The notes under the pieces were generated by a model. That model worked only from the letters and a program-made list of their open reading frames with translations. It was not told the origin of the DNA and did not search any database. A stretch of 64,000 nt of DNA from Dipteronia dyeriana (lineage: Eukaryota; Streptophyta; Magnoliopsida; Sapindales; Sapindaceae): the NCBI GenBank assembly GCA_032871835.1, contig CM065299.1, positions 98,772,652 through 98,836,651 on the forward strand, in the 5' to 3' direction. The translations under genes were made by a program, and so were the position numbers. This document shows positions 1 to 11,947 of the stretch, in pieces (the stretch's first letter is position 1; each line of letters starts with the position of its first letter).

Positions 1-545
1 AGGTGAGCTAGGAAATCTTGACTAGAGTCGGGAGGACTCGGATAGTTGAGCAAGAAGTCTTGCCTTGGGTCGTGAGGATCTGGATAAGGTGAGCGAGGAA
101 GTCTTGACAATAGGTGTGAGGCCTCGGATTGCTGAGCATTAGGGCGACAACTTCAAGAGTAGGATAGGAGGGTAGTTTCTACGTGAAGGGGTCACTTGAG
201 AGATTGTACTTGTCTTATCTAGTAGTGGATTTTGTTTGCCGGTGGCTGCTAACCCATGGATGTTTCCTCTTGGGAGGTTTACCACGTTATATCTTGTGTC
301 AACTTTTCTCTATCCCTATCTCTCTAGTATTTGTATTTTGGATAGAACTTTTTATGTAAGTTGACTTCCTTTCTATAATATAGATTGTGTATGTGTTACA
401 ATTACTTGTTTGTATCACACTTTATTTGTTTTATATATTGATTAATTGTCTTTAATTAATATATATATTGTGATACAAGCAATCTAAAGGGACAAACTTT
501 TATTTGTTTCTAAGGGAGTCGAAAAAGGTATCTAACCTATTCACC
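1..545 (+). mobile_element. 3' part of a copia-type LTR with short GC-rich tandem repeats
   Basis: The first ~150 bases hold a degenerate tandem repeat of roughly 45-50 bases built on 'gaagtcttga' and 'gaggactcgg'. Then comes a GTGGATG-like block and a CCACGTTA-like block, an arrangement common in the downstream part of plant copia LTRs. The segment closes with 'ttcacccccccta', a run typical of the sequence just after a copia 5' LTR. The left end lies outside the window and no primer-binding site follows, so the exact boundary and whether this is a 5', 3' or solo LTR are unclear. It sits head-on against a minus-strand gag remnant, which suggests rearrangement. Confidence 0.45.
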
Positions 546-916
546 CCCCCTATGTTAGCCATGAGCATTTAACCGTGTTTGTATTTTCACATACTTGGAA
601 CACTTCTTCTTTATATGCCCCGGCTTCTTACAGAAGTAACAGGTAAACTCCTTATCCTATTTCTTTTGTTTATTCTGTTGTGAAGATCCTTCCGCAACAA
701 CCTTAGCTCTCTTCCTTTTCTTGTTCTAAGAGGTTGAGGCCAAGTGAGCACTCTCAATCTTATCCTGTTGTTGCCTCTCTTCTTCTTGCACACAGTGAGA
801 TATAAGATCATTGAGGGACCATTTGTCTTTCTAAGTGTTATAACTCACTTTGAATTTCCCAAAGTGTGCAGGGAGAGAGATCAAAATCAAGTGCACGAGC
901 AAGTCCTCAGACATAT
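546..916 (-). pseudogene. Copia gag fragment (UBN2 region plus CCHC zinc knuckle)
   Basis: Read on the minus strand this encodes the C-terminal half of a Ty1/copia Gag. It begins with the conserved stretch containing SLPAHFGKFKVSYNT, continues with KDKWSLNDLISHC and a charged QEEERQQQDK segment, and ends with the nucleic-acid-binding knuckle CYFCKKPGHIKKKC (CX2CX4HX4C). These are the gag_2/UBN2 features of TNT1-94-like plant elements. In-frame stops break it (one after VSYNT, one after the LAST-like motif). No 5' LTR, protease, integrase or RT follows. The upstream end joins directly to MULE transposase sequence at about 916, so this is a truncated insertion or recombination product and is not functional. 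Confidence 0.75.
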
Positions 917-2440
917 CTGAAATCCCTGCTTCAATGCTTGCATATCGATCAGAAATGAAAACCAGATCATCTATATGACCAAGGGCACCTTTTAAGGAAT
1001 CCAAAAACCACTCCCATGATAGGTTGTTTTTTGAGTTGCCGTACCTAAAAGCAAATAAGATACACCTGTTCATTCCCATCTTATGCAATTGCAACAAATA
1101 TTATACCCCCGAATCTTCCAATTAAATAGGTACCATCAATGGTAATAATTGGATGCATACACCTCCGGAATCCTCTAAACGAGGCACTCAACGACATGAA
1201 AAAATAGAGGAATTTACCATCTTCATCGTACTGTAAGTCAATGATTATGCCAAATTGTTTTTGTTCTAACACGTAACCGAAAGATGGCAGCAGTTGGAAG
1301 GTTTCCTCATGTGTTCCATAGGTCAGTGACAACATATAATCGAGGGCTTGATGTGCCTTACTGTACATGATTTGAATGCCATACATTTTTTTCATGTTAG
1401 CGATTATGTCTTTCGGACGCATTAGTCGACCATCTTGTTATTGAAGTCTAGGTGCAACCACTTCTCCAATTATGACTGCACTAGCTTGTCGATGGCGACG
1501 GTGAATCTTCTCTAACGGATAAGTGTGTTGGTTGATAAAACTTCTTACTTGGAAGTATGTCCCTTCATCTCTCATCACTTATCTTAACTTCCACATACAA
1601 TTGTCCATCAAACAAACCAGATGTAACGTTGTCTTATTGAACCTTTTCACCTTTTCACCTTCCACTTGAAGTTCTGCCGCATTACAAAATCCCCAACCAG
1701 TCTCTTCAAATACTTTTTAGTAGGAAAACTTGCCCATTATATGTCATGCTTGTAGGTTCATCTTCTCCTAGGTTCCTGTTTCCACTCATACCAAACGAGT
1801 ATGATTCTACTCCTTGAATAACCCATGTTGTGGCATTATCTGAATCAGCTGCAGTTACATTAGACCGGACCTCAGAAGTCCCAACTGTATTGGTTGCACT
1901 GAAACTACATCTGTGTACACGTCTTGCACATTTTTCTGTTTGGACAGGTTCTTCATCTTCCTCATTGTTTGCTACATAATCTACCGAATGCAAATTTACC
2001 ATAGTATCCACCTCATGGATTAGCCCAACATTCGGTTCATTGTTCCGTTCATTGTTCATGTCATTGTATATCTCATTGTATTGATGGTTGTACTACCCAA
2101 CATTCATCTCAATTTGACAACCAAAGATCGTCGAATTGAGGTCCAGCTTTCAGACACTTATTGACGCGTACTTAGTTCCTATTATACCGGTTGGACATCC
2201 TTCCACCTGGGTTGTGCTATCTAACATTGCTAAGAGGGTGGTTTTGAATCCAGTCTCCTGGAGACAAGCAGGACGCCTAAGGGTAGGTTGACATGTCTCG
2301 TCTTCGAAGAGAACAACTACACAATCGTGTAGAAGATGTGCATAACCAGGGCATAATTCCAGGAGATGTTCCAACCCACATTTGATTAACAAAGGTCCGA
2401 GCAGAGTTGTTCCTAAGGAATACCGCCGTAAGTGTAGCAT
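916..2440 (-). pseudogene. MULE-1 transposase, 5' half (broken)
   Basis: Fragments of a Mutator-like transposase read leftwards. Residues from about 2440 to 1706 form an acidic N-terminal region in one frame with two stops. From about 1422 to 1081 the recognisable transposase core appears: MRPKDIIANM, a linker, then the first catalytic block with IDGTYLIGRFGG, where D is the expected first acidic residue. From about 1060 to 916 the next block reads LSWEWFLDSLKGALG and ISDRYASIEAGIS, the region around the second catalytic acidic residue. The protein then stops against copia gag sequence, so the CxxH motif, SWIM finger and C-terminus are missing. Core sequence and order match the transposase of the second MULE at 44-46.7 kb, so assignment is firm. 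Several frameshifts make it a pseudogene. Confidence 0.8.
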
Positions 2441-2699
2441 CTGTCATTCAGTTTGACACAACAAACAGACATGCCCTAACTGGGACTCCACCGTGGAATG
2501 AATGAAGGTGTTTCGATTGATGACATTGTGATAATTTGTAATCGTATGAATTGTTCATTGACTTAAATTTTAATTAAACAGGATTTTCAATTTGTGTTGT
2601 ACTTGTGATTCCAGACAGTTGAAACGGAAATATATTTTTTTTCAATTCAATTGTTTTTATACAAAAAAATGGTACATATGAAAAATAAAATACTATAAA

Positions 2700-5600
2700 A
2701 ATCTAACTAGGCCGGGAGTTACAAAAAATCTCCACAGCCATCTTCTCCTGAATGACCCCCATATCGTCTTCTAACCAATCGAAATCCTCATATCCACCAA
2801 TAAGTACTTGATCAATCTCAACGTGTGGGAACCACCGTTACCCCTGTAGTTGGACACATTAGCATGCGTTAATAAAACAATATATTTTTAATAACACAAT
2901 CTCAAAGTTAATGAAAAAGAAAGTCTTACGATTGGTTCTGATGGGGGATACGTGTTTCGGACACCACGCTGACAGAGAAGAGTTTATTCTTCTTGGTGAA
3001 CGTCTAACGGCCAGCCAGTCGCGCACTATAAAACCCAGCCTAATACAACATTGAGGGCAAAAACTAGTGCAAGGGGGCTACCTATTGCTTCCGGATATCC
3101 ACCGGGACTTACTGTCTCCAAGGGTCCAGTATGAACATCTTTCCGGTGGTCAGATCGATGGTCACCAAGAGCCAATGTTGGCCCCCAATGTCGCACGGTA
3201 TCAGGAACTATAAATGTAACAAAAAGGTGTTAGGATATACAAAGACATTTTTATTTTAAAATTGCAAACCAAGTAACGTTTACCATGTCAACCTCGTGTC
3301 ACTGACGGCTTCCACTCGCGGCACCACCACACATTATAGTAAGGTCCTCACCAGACCACCAGAACTTCCGCACATTCTACCGCGTCGAGGTGATCTCCCC
3401 GTGAGCATCACGAGGCATTATTATCTCCCACTGATGCTCCAAAAATGACTATACAAACAGATGATGGATAGAAAGTTATTAATGTTTTACAAACTAAATT
3501 ACCAACATGCGTAATCAGTACGTATTAAATACTTACAAAAAATTGTGTATTCAATAAGTTGATCATCTGGTTATACACAGTGGGAAATGCTCGCTGACGC
3601 TTCCGAAGAATATGGAGGTACGCATCCATATCCTGGAAATATATATATAAGTTAAAAACTGTTAGGAGTGTATCATTATTGAAACAAACTTAAAATAGAA
3701 AACCGCCTAACACACGTACCTTGTCCTCCAACTCCATGAAGTTGGCCTAGGTTCGATGGAACCATACAGCATCAACTAGCTCCAGTACATCCATATCACG
3801 TCTGTATAAGTTTTGCATTAGCTACACAATTAATAAATTATATAGGATGTAGGGGAATACTACGGCTGGATCGAAGTAGGGTTGGAGAAGGAAGACGGAG
3901 GGGGAGGGGGAAGTGGTGTTCGATCGATGGGAGGTCTGAGAGAACTGTTGTATGTGTAACAGGCCCTGTATCCCCGGTACACAACTAAACCTCACTCTCC
4001 TGGACTGCTCTCCCCTTTTTCCGGTATGTGGATCCTCTCGACGTCCATCAGTCATGTCTGCCCTCACCACCCCCCATGTCTACCCATATGTCTTGTCTAT
4101 GGGACTAAAGTCTAGATCAGGACTAGGTGGACCATCCCGGTGTATATGCATCCTCGAGCCCTGAATCCTCCCGATCAATGCTAGTAAATCCCGGTGCTAC
4201 TGTTGTCAATCCTCATCGATCTTCCAGAGGACTTCACACAACTCGTTGAATTGATGTTCCTAAGGGGCCTGAAATCATGTCTACATTGTTAGTACTAAAA
4301 TAATCAACAGGTCGCATTAATAATAAGCAAAACTATCCTCTTAACTTACATCTCCATCACGTCCAACGCCGACACAAGAATCCCCTCTAGATGTAGCATA
4401 TCCAGGGGTGGTAAACCGAACCAGCCTATGCAGAACTTGTCGATGATCCAGCTCATATCCCTCACTGTCTATGGCCATGAAACACACACCCTCTGGGTCA
4501 GAAGCCTCTGTCTCACTGGGCCTCCAACCCCCATCGTTCGGGTCAAAACCCTCTGTCCCATTGCCCCCGCCAGTGGTAGACTGATCAAGGACCGAAGCTG
4601 AAAGCTGCAGCCTATCCTCCACTATATAAAGGCTTCCCCCCCCCTCCCATCCCCCTCAATTTAGCCCTACGAAGTACAGTGGCTCCTGTCTCAGCTGCTG
4701 TGGGCACGATTTCAGTCCTCGCAAACGTCTGAAAGCTTAGTTAAAAGAAGTAACTAGTATAAAGATTAACAAATTAAAAAAATACCCTAGCACTGAAAAT
4801 TTGGGCCAGCTTCTTACCTCTGGGTTGTTTGGTCAACTCGCACTTCAAAATACGAGGAGAAAGGTTCGTATCCTTTCGGGCGCCGAACTGGAGGCCCTGA
4901 TCGGGGATCACCTCGAAAGAAAATTTCTGCAACAAAGATAAGTATGATAAAAATCCATAAAATTTAGGACACGAAAAATAAAGTACATGTTGTGGATCAG
5001 ATTTCTTACCAACAGGGCATGAGATAGACCGTAAATGTTGTACGTCTCCATCGTATGTACATCAATGCCTTGTGACTGCTAACGTCCCTCACATCGCTTG
5101 GGTAGCACATGCTTGAATGAATAAATAGAATGCATATACACGTGGGCACCCCATGGGAATGCATCAAAGGCAACGAGGTCCTCCACCAACCGAAACTGCC
5201 AAAATAGAATCTTGAATCTCTCGTCCAACCCAATCAGCATCCAGTTCAGCATATAGATGAAGTAGAGCTTCATAGCATCGTACGCCTGTTGAAACTCTCT
5301 GAAGGTGAGAATAACCCTCAACTCCTCAAATGATACCTCATCGGCTCTAGGAAAGTACTGCTAATGTATGTAACTCTCCACTGCTGTATACAGGCTCATG
5401 TCCGGTACGACTCCAAAACGTAATCCGGTGATGAGGTAAAATTTCACCTTCAAAAACATCACCAAATGGTTCCCTAACAGAAATCGGGTCTCATCTTATG
5501 GCTCGTTATGGTGCAACTCTCACAATAGCAGTCGATGGATAACAGCACCTAAAAACCGCATCCGCCGGTGCATTGACATGAAATACTTAAAACAGAACGC

Positions 5601-5771
5601 CATGAACCGACGTCGATCCTCAACAACAAAATCTTCGGGGACCCGGTTTAGTGTGTCATCTATACGGTCGAGGGCGTCAAAATGGTCTTGTCGAGTCAAT
5701 TTCCCCTTGTACCAATCTCCCTCTGGAGTTTTAAGAAAATCCTTCAACATTTTCCTCATCTGCAATGTCAC
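2700..5771 (-). pseudogene. DUF1985 plus Ulp1-type (C48) cysteine protease gene of MULE-1, decayed
   Basis: The gene reads leftwards in several exon-like pieces. The N-terminal part (5771-5520) begins MTLQMRKMLKDFLKTPEGDW. A DUF1985-like region follows (about 5500-5080), with LVEDLVAFDAFPWG and HVYMHSIYSFKH, a signature of these plant transposon-borne proteins. A Gly/Ser-rich linker spans about 4622-3822. The protease region follows: DMDAYLHILRKRQR and FPTVYNQM at about 3640-3540, then QHWLLVTIDLTTGKMFILDP at about 3210-3130. The HW pair carries the catalytic His, and the Asp is in LDP. I cannot place the nucleophilic Cys block with confidence, and stops interrupt the reading. Ulp1-like genes are known passengers of plant MULEs; their role in transposition is unknown. 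Confidence 0.7.
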
Positions 5772-5814
5772 AGAAACAGTACATAAGTAAACTGGAAAAA
5801 GCTCAGTTTCATCA

Positions 5815-6450
5815 ATTAAAAGTCTTGATTCTTTAATAAAAATCCTCGATTCTTTTAAAAATATGCTCGATTCTTTCTAAATTAAGCTCGATCATATTCA
5901 AAAAATGCTCGATTGTGCTACAAATATACTCGATTTAACTAAACCTATTTTTTTTTTAAATGTTCAATTCTTTAAAAAATATGCTTGATTCTTTCAAAAA
6001 TATGCTCAATTTTGCTACAAATATACTCGATTTAACTAAACTTAAGTTTCAAAAAAATGCTCGATCCTTTGAAAAATATGCTCGATTATTTTAAAAATAT
6101 ACTCAATTTGACTACAAATATACTCGGATTTAACAATACGTAATTTAAAAAAAAAATGCTCGATCCTTTAAAAAATATGTTCGATTCTTTCAAAAATATG
6201 CTCGATTTGCTACAAATCGAGCATATTTAACTAAACCTTATTTTCAAAAATAAAATTCTCAATCCTTTGAAAAATATGTTCGATTCTTTCTAAAATAAGC
6301 TCGATCATATTAAAAAAAAAGCTCGATTTGTCTACAATTATACTCGATTTAACTAAACTTAATTTTCAAAAAAAAAAAAATCTCGAAACTCTATCAATTA
6401 AGCTCGATTCTACTACAAAAAAGCTCGGGTCTTGTTAAAAAAGTCTCGAC
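5815..6450. repeat. CTCGAT-type short tandem array at the end of MULE-1
   Basis: About 20 imperfect copies of an AT-rich unit of about 25-35 bases, each centred on 'gctcgatt' or 'actcgatt' followed by 'tttaaaaatat', 'ctacaaatat' or 'ctttcaaaaa'. The array directly precedes the start of the DUF1985-Ulp1 gene, the same position as the right-hand array of MULE-2. Its motif differs from that of MULE-2, so each family seems to have its own repeat. It contains no coding sequence. Confidence 0.8.
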
Positions 6451-6836
6451 TACCTAGATTTTCATCTTCCTGAACAAATATTCAACGTCATTTCAAACCT
6501 TAATCTAAACCACAACCATTCTCAGATCCCTAAATCAACCATAATCTACAAGTTCAATCAACAAATATCAGATCTAACATGCAATGCTACTTCTGAACAA
6601 AAAAATCGAAAACAAAATCAAAATCAACTTACCTCAATCGATTACAAAACTTCTCGATGGATATTCCATTGTTCTCCGGTTACTCCGCCGTTAATCTCGT
6701 CACCGTCGATACACTTCTGGTAGCTTGAAAGTCACTGAACTTTTTTTCTCTCTCCACTTTTTATCTCTCACGTTGAAAACGACAACTCACTTTCGGGATG
6801 TGTAGCTTGTCCCACGGGCCATGCCTGGCCGTAAAC

Positions 6837-6933
6837 CTGAAAAGCTGGCATTTTCTACAAGACTACTAGCAGCAATTCCATTGCAGCAGCAATAAATGCG
6901 ATAGTCACCAGGACTTAGAACAGCAAAATCTTC
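6837..6933 (-). pseudogene. Isolated exon-like segment of an unrecognised protein
   Basis: A 97-base segment is open in one frame. It is bounded by good splice signals: acceptor 'tgatgtttag' before GAAGAT and donor CAG/GTTTAC after. The encoded peptide runs from EDFAVLSPGDYRIY through a Cys-rich CCCNGIAASS to LVENASFS. I do not recognise the family. A second open stretch on the same strand (7052-7285, with PLPFNVHKENLHMVKK) could be an upstream exon. It lies exactly at the estimated edge of MULE-1, so it may be host sequence at the insertion site or captured sequence. It may also be chance. Confidence 0.25.
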
Positions 6934-6939
6934 CTAAAC

Positions 6940-8640
6940 ATCATGTCATTGTGACAAAACAAATAAATCAATTAACAATAAAAATTTATCCAAAAAAATA
7001 AAAAATAGAAGAAATGCAGAAAAGAGATGATTATATACCTGTTTTCTTAACTCAACGAAAGAGATAAATTATTTGTGTGGACTGACAATGGTGAAGAGAA
7101 TCATTAACTTTATTGACAAAAACTTGGGACAGTGGACAAGTCATCATCAGGTTATTGATGTTACAGAATGTAGGAGCCTCATTTGACTTGTTTTCTTTGG
7201 CAAACTTATCCATTGAATTTGGTTTTAGTTTCTTAACCATATGCAGATTTTCTTTGTGCACGTTGAATGGAAGGGGACAGTTCAACGTTAAACCTCAGCA
7301 AAGGCGTCTTATTTCACAAGGTTGCCTGAACTTAAGGCCTTGTTTAATGTTACATTTATTAAAGTCTATATCATATAATTAAGGTGCCCACTATATATTT
7401 TGGCATTGGTGTCAACCTCACAAGTTTATGATTGAAAATGTGCACGAGTAGAAAGGAATCAAAGGATAACGTTTGATTAGTAAATGATAGAGAGAGGCAG
7501 TGCTCGCACCGTAGCGTAGTAGCATAACATCCATATTCAAAGGAGATCGAACATCAAATCCATCTCCTCTGTATTTTGGAGTAGAGGAGATGAAATGGAC
7601 TACTCCAAAATAAGGAGGAGATTAAACTCCTCTGTTAGCAGGGGATTTGGTTTTATATTACCTCTTAGATCGCTATATATAAAATTTCAAGTCAGTGTAC
7701 AATGTTATAAATTCGTCGGTGCGTTGGATATAGATCATTAAATTTACATACTTTAACTCAAAGTGTGTGCACTTATCAAAACTTTTCCATAATCAATAGT
7801 TCACGTGCAACGCACTTATATAAGTTATTTCAATACACTGATAAGAAAACCACTATATATATATATATATATATAACAATAGTTAAAACCAACCCAAGGT
7901 TGGTTAAGTGTATTATTATTTTTTTGTATTTAAGGCACACCTAGATTCTAGTTCATGTATGTATTAAACTCGGGTTATATTTGTGTAATTTTCCCTTAAA
8001 TTTATTGAAACTAAACTTTTAAAAAAAAAAATATGCATATTTAAAAAAATTAATAATACTAAATTTTAATATATAAAGAATTAATACCAATTTTGATATA
8101 TTTGTATTCAGACATCATATATATATATATATATTCACTATTGATATCCAAAAGAATTCTTCCCACGTCCATTTACTTCTCTCTACATCCATAATAAAAA
8201 TTTTAAAATTGGTTATTACCCTCCGCACCGTTTATAATACTAAAACTAACCTTAAAAATATATTTTTATCACTTTATTCATGTAACTTCTCTCTAAACTC
8301 GTTTTATTAGTTCTGACTTTTGACACCGTGCTAAATCTTAAGAAATGGAAAATTCAGTCATGGAGAACCAACAAATATATTATGTAGAGATGGATCCATT
8401 GATTGATCTTAAATTGGATATTGTTTTATTTTGTTCAAAGGCCAACACTTCCTTGCTTGATATTTAAGATGTTGCTAGAAACCATGCTTCATCACCTTCA
8501 TTATCATGGTAGGATTTGGATCTCCTCCTCATCTAGCATTGTCCTCATATAAATTAATGATCTTCACAAATTCTATCTTTTGATAGAGTTGACATAAAAT
8601 TAATTAAAATAATTCACACCATTAATTTGTTATATTTGAT
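6940..8640. other. AT-rich intergenic DNA without recognisable gene
   Basis: About 1.7 kb of non-coding sequence with long A/T runs. It contains a TA-dinucleotide microsatellite (7852-7875), another at about 8117-8133, and one near-perfect inverted repeat at 7563-7621. 'Cacgtgcaacgcac' near 7802 resembles the ends of some Helitrons, but no other Helitron feature was found. Open frames at 7052-7285 (minus) and 7113-7382 (plus) overlap each other and show no known motif. Confidence 0.5.
7563..7621. repeat. Short perfect hairpin (13-bp stem, extended imperfectly to about 22 bp)
   Basis: 'tattttggagtag' at 7572-7584 is perfectly repeated in inverted orientation at 7600-7612 with a 15-base loop. 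The outer flanks 'atctcctct' and 'aggaggagat' also pair with one or two mismatches. It resembles the centre of a small foldback element, but no target duplication was identified. Confidence 0.6.
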
Positions 8641-8687
8641 ATATATCAATAGATTATATATAGAGGTGAGGACAATTAAAGTGAGAG

Positions 8688-9840
8688 GTGATTCTAATAG
8701 GTAATATTCCCATAAATATGATGAGAGAGAAAGGTAGTGAGAGAAGGTTTAGGTCTCATGCATGGGAGAGAAAGAGAGATTTTCGGGAGAACTTGTTCTC
8801 CATTTTTGTGGATAACCTGAACCTAAATGTGGATTTGAAAGGTTTGTGGGGTATCTTCAAGCCATTTGGAAGAGTTCAGGACATCTTGTAACAGGAGGAG
8901 TAACTATGCTTTCATACGCTTCGACTCGTCAGAAAAAACAGTCAAGGTTACAAACTTGGTGGACGGAATGCATGTTACGGATGGCCAATTAGTGCAAAGA
9001 TCGCGGATTACGGGTGGAATAACAGAAGCGCAGGTTCATGTAAGCATTATACCTCAGTTAGGAATGAAGAGGGTGACAGAGGAAAACAAAGCGGTTTCAC
9101 GATTAACCAGAAGCACAACACCAACCATCGTTCTTTTCCAGAGGTAGTTTAGGGCGACAAGAGAGTAAAGAAAAGGAACCAACAACTGAAGATGGAATGG
9201 TTAAATCGAAAGCTGAGGAAACATGATTGTCTAAATAGGCAGTGGGGGTGTTGAAAGATTTCTCAATGGTATCCAGCGTAAATAGGAGGTTAAGTAACAG
9301 ATACTTCTCTTTCTCTTCTACGTTCATAGGTGATAAATTCATCTTGTGGAGCTTTGAATGAGAAGTGGAAAATGAAGGTTTTATTAAGAATACTTTCTTT
9401 TAAGAAGATTGTTTTTTATCTATGTTAAGATGGTCAGACTGTTTCATCCCCCACACAAGACTGACATGGATAAATGTCAAAGGTATTCCATTAAGCTATT
9501 GGGATAATAGTATCTTCTTCAAGCTTGGGGAGTTGATAGGAGAAACTATTACGATATATGATGAAACAGTGAATAGAGATCGGTTGGACAGAGGTTGATT
9601 TTCGGCATTGGTTCCTAAAGAAAGTGAATGTTCTTTTGATATCAAAGTTGTTGTAAGGAATGAAGAGTTTAATCTGTCCATGGAGGAAGATTTGAATCCG
9701 GTGGATTTATCATGGATTAATAAGCATCTGGAGAAAATGAGGTCGTTGGGTTCTTAGTCTCTAGAGAAAATGAGGATGAAGCTAGGTTGAAAGAGCTAGA
9801 GAAGTAAGTGGTTGTTTCTACTTGATCGTGGTCTAAGTTC
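8688..9840 (+). pseudogene. L1 ORF1 with RRM domain, decayed
   Basis: The N-terminal RRM is split over two frames. ENLFSIFVDNLNLNVD (RNP2-like), LWGIFKPFGRVQDI, then, after a frameshift near 8885, NYAFIRFDSSEKTVKV (RNP1-like) and DGMHVTDGQLV. ORF1 proteins of plant L1s bind element RNA and carry this RRM before a basic C-terminal region. The remainder to about 9840 has several stops and cannot be read continuously. The RRM closely parallels that of the minus-strand copy at 24602-24829, showing one L1 family. Confidence 0.75.
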
Positions 9841-9845
9841 TTTTC

Positions 9846-11944
9846 ATGTTAGCGTTATCCTGGAATGTTAGAGGTTTAGGTAGGGGGAGAAAAGAAGACG
9901 GGTCAAAAATCCTATTTATGAGCACAAACTCATACTTCTTTTTATTCAAAAGTCTAAGCTTTCCTCTTTCGACAATGGTGTCATTCGCTCCCTTGGAGGA
10001 TCTCTGCTTTCAAGAGAAATAGGTGTTGATGCGGTAGGATCTGCAGGGGGCCTGATTACTATGTGGAATGAGAACTTGTTCTCTATTAAGGCTTGTGTCT
10101 CTTATAACATATGTATAATTGTGGTAGGCGAATTGTTGAGGATTAATAAGGAGGTGGTGTTTTGCAACGTGTGCGCCGCAAACGTGGAAAACAAAAGGAA
10201 GAAGTTATGGGACTTTATTCTTAATTTTCAAGCCATGTTCATAGTTCTGTGGTGCATCGGAAGGGATTTTAATTCGGTTAGGGATTCTTCCGAGAGAAAA
10301 TGGGGAGTGTGTAACATGGCTTCGATTCACAATTTTAATTATTTCATTTCTAAAGCTCAGGTGGTGGATTTACCTTTAAGAGGGTTGACGTTCACTTGGA
10401 CGAATCATCGAGAAAGGGCATCTTGGGCTAGACTTGATCGTTTTCTTATCTCTCTGTTGATTCTTTTATGGTTCTCGAACCTTATTCAAAATGGTCTGTC
10501 ATACTCCATTTCAGACGATAATGCCATTCTTATTGAGGTGGCAAAAGAGGACTGAGGTCCTAGTCCGTTTCGATTCTATAATGGGTGGCTGGAGAACAAA
10601 GAATTAATCACGGAAGCAAGGAAATGATGAGTTGATTGTAATCCTTTGGAGTCGAAAGGATTATTTTTGGCGGCCAAGATAAAAGCCTCAAAAGTGAGGA
10701 TCAAAAGATGGCTTTCGATAAACAAGAAGATGGAGTCGCCTCTAGAGCTCATAGAGAAGGATTTAAAAGCCATGAAAAGAAAGGTGGGATAGTGGGTTGG
10801 ATAGACAATTTAAGAAAAGGGAGGTTGAAACTTCTTTTGGATTTTTCGAGAGGTCTTAGAAAAGAGGAGCAAATGTGGAGACAAAAATCAAGGGTGAGGT
10901 GGTTGAAGGAAGGGGATAGAAACTCTAAATTCTTTCATTGTTTGGCAAACGGAAGACGGGGAACTAACTTTTTTGGAGACCTTTATTTTGATGGGGTGCA
11001 TTGTTTTGATCCTATTACTGTCTGTAATAGGGTGTTTAACTTTTTCATGGAGCATTACAAAAAAGGAGATCACCAAAGACCTACCATAAGAGGTTTGGAG
11101 CACAACAAACTTTTGCCTTCGGAAGTTGACAACCTGGAGGTTGTTTTCAATACAGAAGAAGTTTGGGTGGCTGTGTACGAATGTGATAGAAATAAGGCTC
11201 CTGAACCCGATGGTTTGAACCTCAACTTCATTCAAGCTAATTGGGTTGTTATAAAGGCATATTTTATGAAATTTATTGATGGATTATATGTAAAGATCTC
11301 AATCACACTTTTATTACTCTCATTCCAAGGTGTACCAAGCCGGTTTTGATGAAGGACTTTCGTCTTATTAGCTTAGTAGATGCCATGTATAAAGTGCTTG
11401 CTAAGGTTCTAGCTAATTGCATAAAAAAGGTTATGAATTCTATCATTAGTGATAGTCAAATGGCTTTCGTAAAAGATAGACAAATTGTTGATAGTTTCAT
11501 AATCACGGAGGAAATTGTGAACAAATGGAAAAGAAAAAAAAAGACAAGGTAAGGGGACTTCTTGTGAAGTTCGACTTTAAAAAAGCCTACAATAGTGTAG
11601 ATCACTTTTTTCTAATGGATATGATGGTTTGTACAGGGTTTGGGGAGATATGGAGGAGATGGATTCGGGATTGCATATCCTCCCCGTCTATCTCGGTTCT
11701 TGTTAACGGTTGTCCTACTCACAATTTTCCTCTCAAGAGAGGGCTAAGGCAAGGAGTTTCGTTATCTCCATTCCTTTTTAACTTGGTTGTGGAAGGTTTG
11801 AATGCTTTGCTTTTGAAGGCTTATGATTTGAACCTTATTAGAGGTGCATCCTTAGGTCACAATGAAGTCTGTATTTCCTAAATCCAATTTGCAGACGACA
11901 CGATACTTTTTCGTGAGCCTAACAGGAAGTTTCTCCTTAATAGT
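9846..11944 (+). pseudogene. L1 ORF2, 5' part: endonuclease and reverse transcriptase
   Basis: The endonuclease starts with MLALSWNVRGLG, the typical first motif of plant L1 ORF2. Its C-terminal half (10061-10555) retains RDFNSVRDSSERKWG, VDLPLRGLTFTWTN, ASWARLDRFLIS and SISDDNAILIE. The reverse transcriptase begins near 10708 with SRVRWLKEGDRNSKFFH and NKAPEPDGLN. It continues with DFRLISLVDAMYKVLAKVLA and KFDFKKAYNSVD, and reaches GLRQGVSLSPFLFNLV. The catalytic FADDT box lies at about 11886-11905, after an in-frame stop. Frameshifts near 10556-10708, 11340 and 11540 break the frame. The reading stops at a 5-base target (11943-11947) where an LTR is inserted and resumes at 14262. Confidence 0.85.
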
Positions 11945-11947
11945 AGA

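Larger units (their letters stand above)
916..6840 (-). mobile_element. MULE-1: Mutator-like element carrying DUF1985-Ulp1 and transposase remnants
   Basis: This block has the same parts list as the complete element at 42.4-53.3 kb: a MULE transposase, a DUF1985 plus Ulp1 cysteine-protease gene, and an element-specific short tandem array near the end. Here both genes read leftwards, with Ulp1 upstream of the transposase; in the second element the two genes face each other. The left part is lost at the copia junction (about 916). The right limit is estimated from the end of the repeat array and the GC-richer block near 6660-6840; I could not find a matching terminal repeat or target duplication, so boundaries are approximate. 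Confidence 0.6.

Noticed and set aside
6837..6933. Possible match of the exon-like peptide to an ATP synthase subunit c hairpin
   Set aside because: Only general Ala/Gly/Ile composition in one wrong frame resembled it; the conserved residues are absent.
7795..7815. Helitron terminus suggested by 'cacgtgcaacgcac'
   Set aside because: No CTRR end, no 5' TC start and no RepHel coding sequence were seen.
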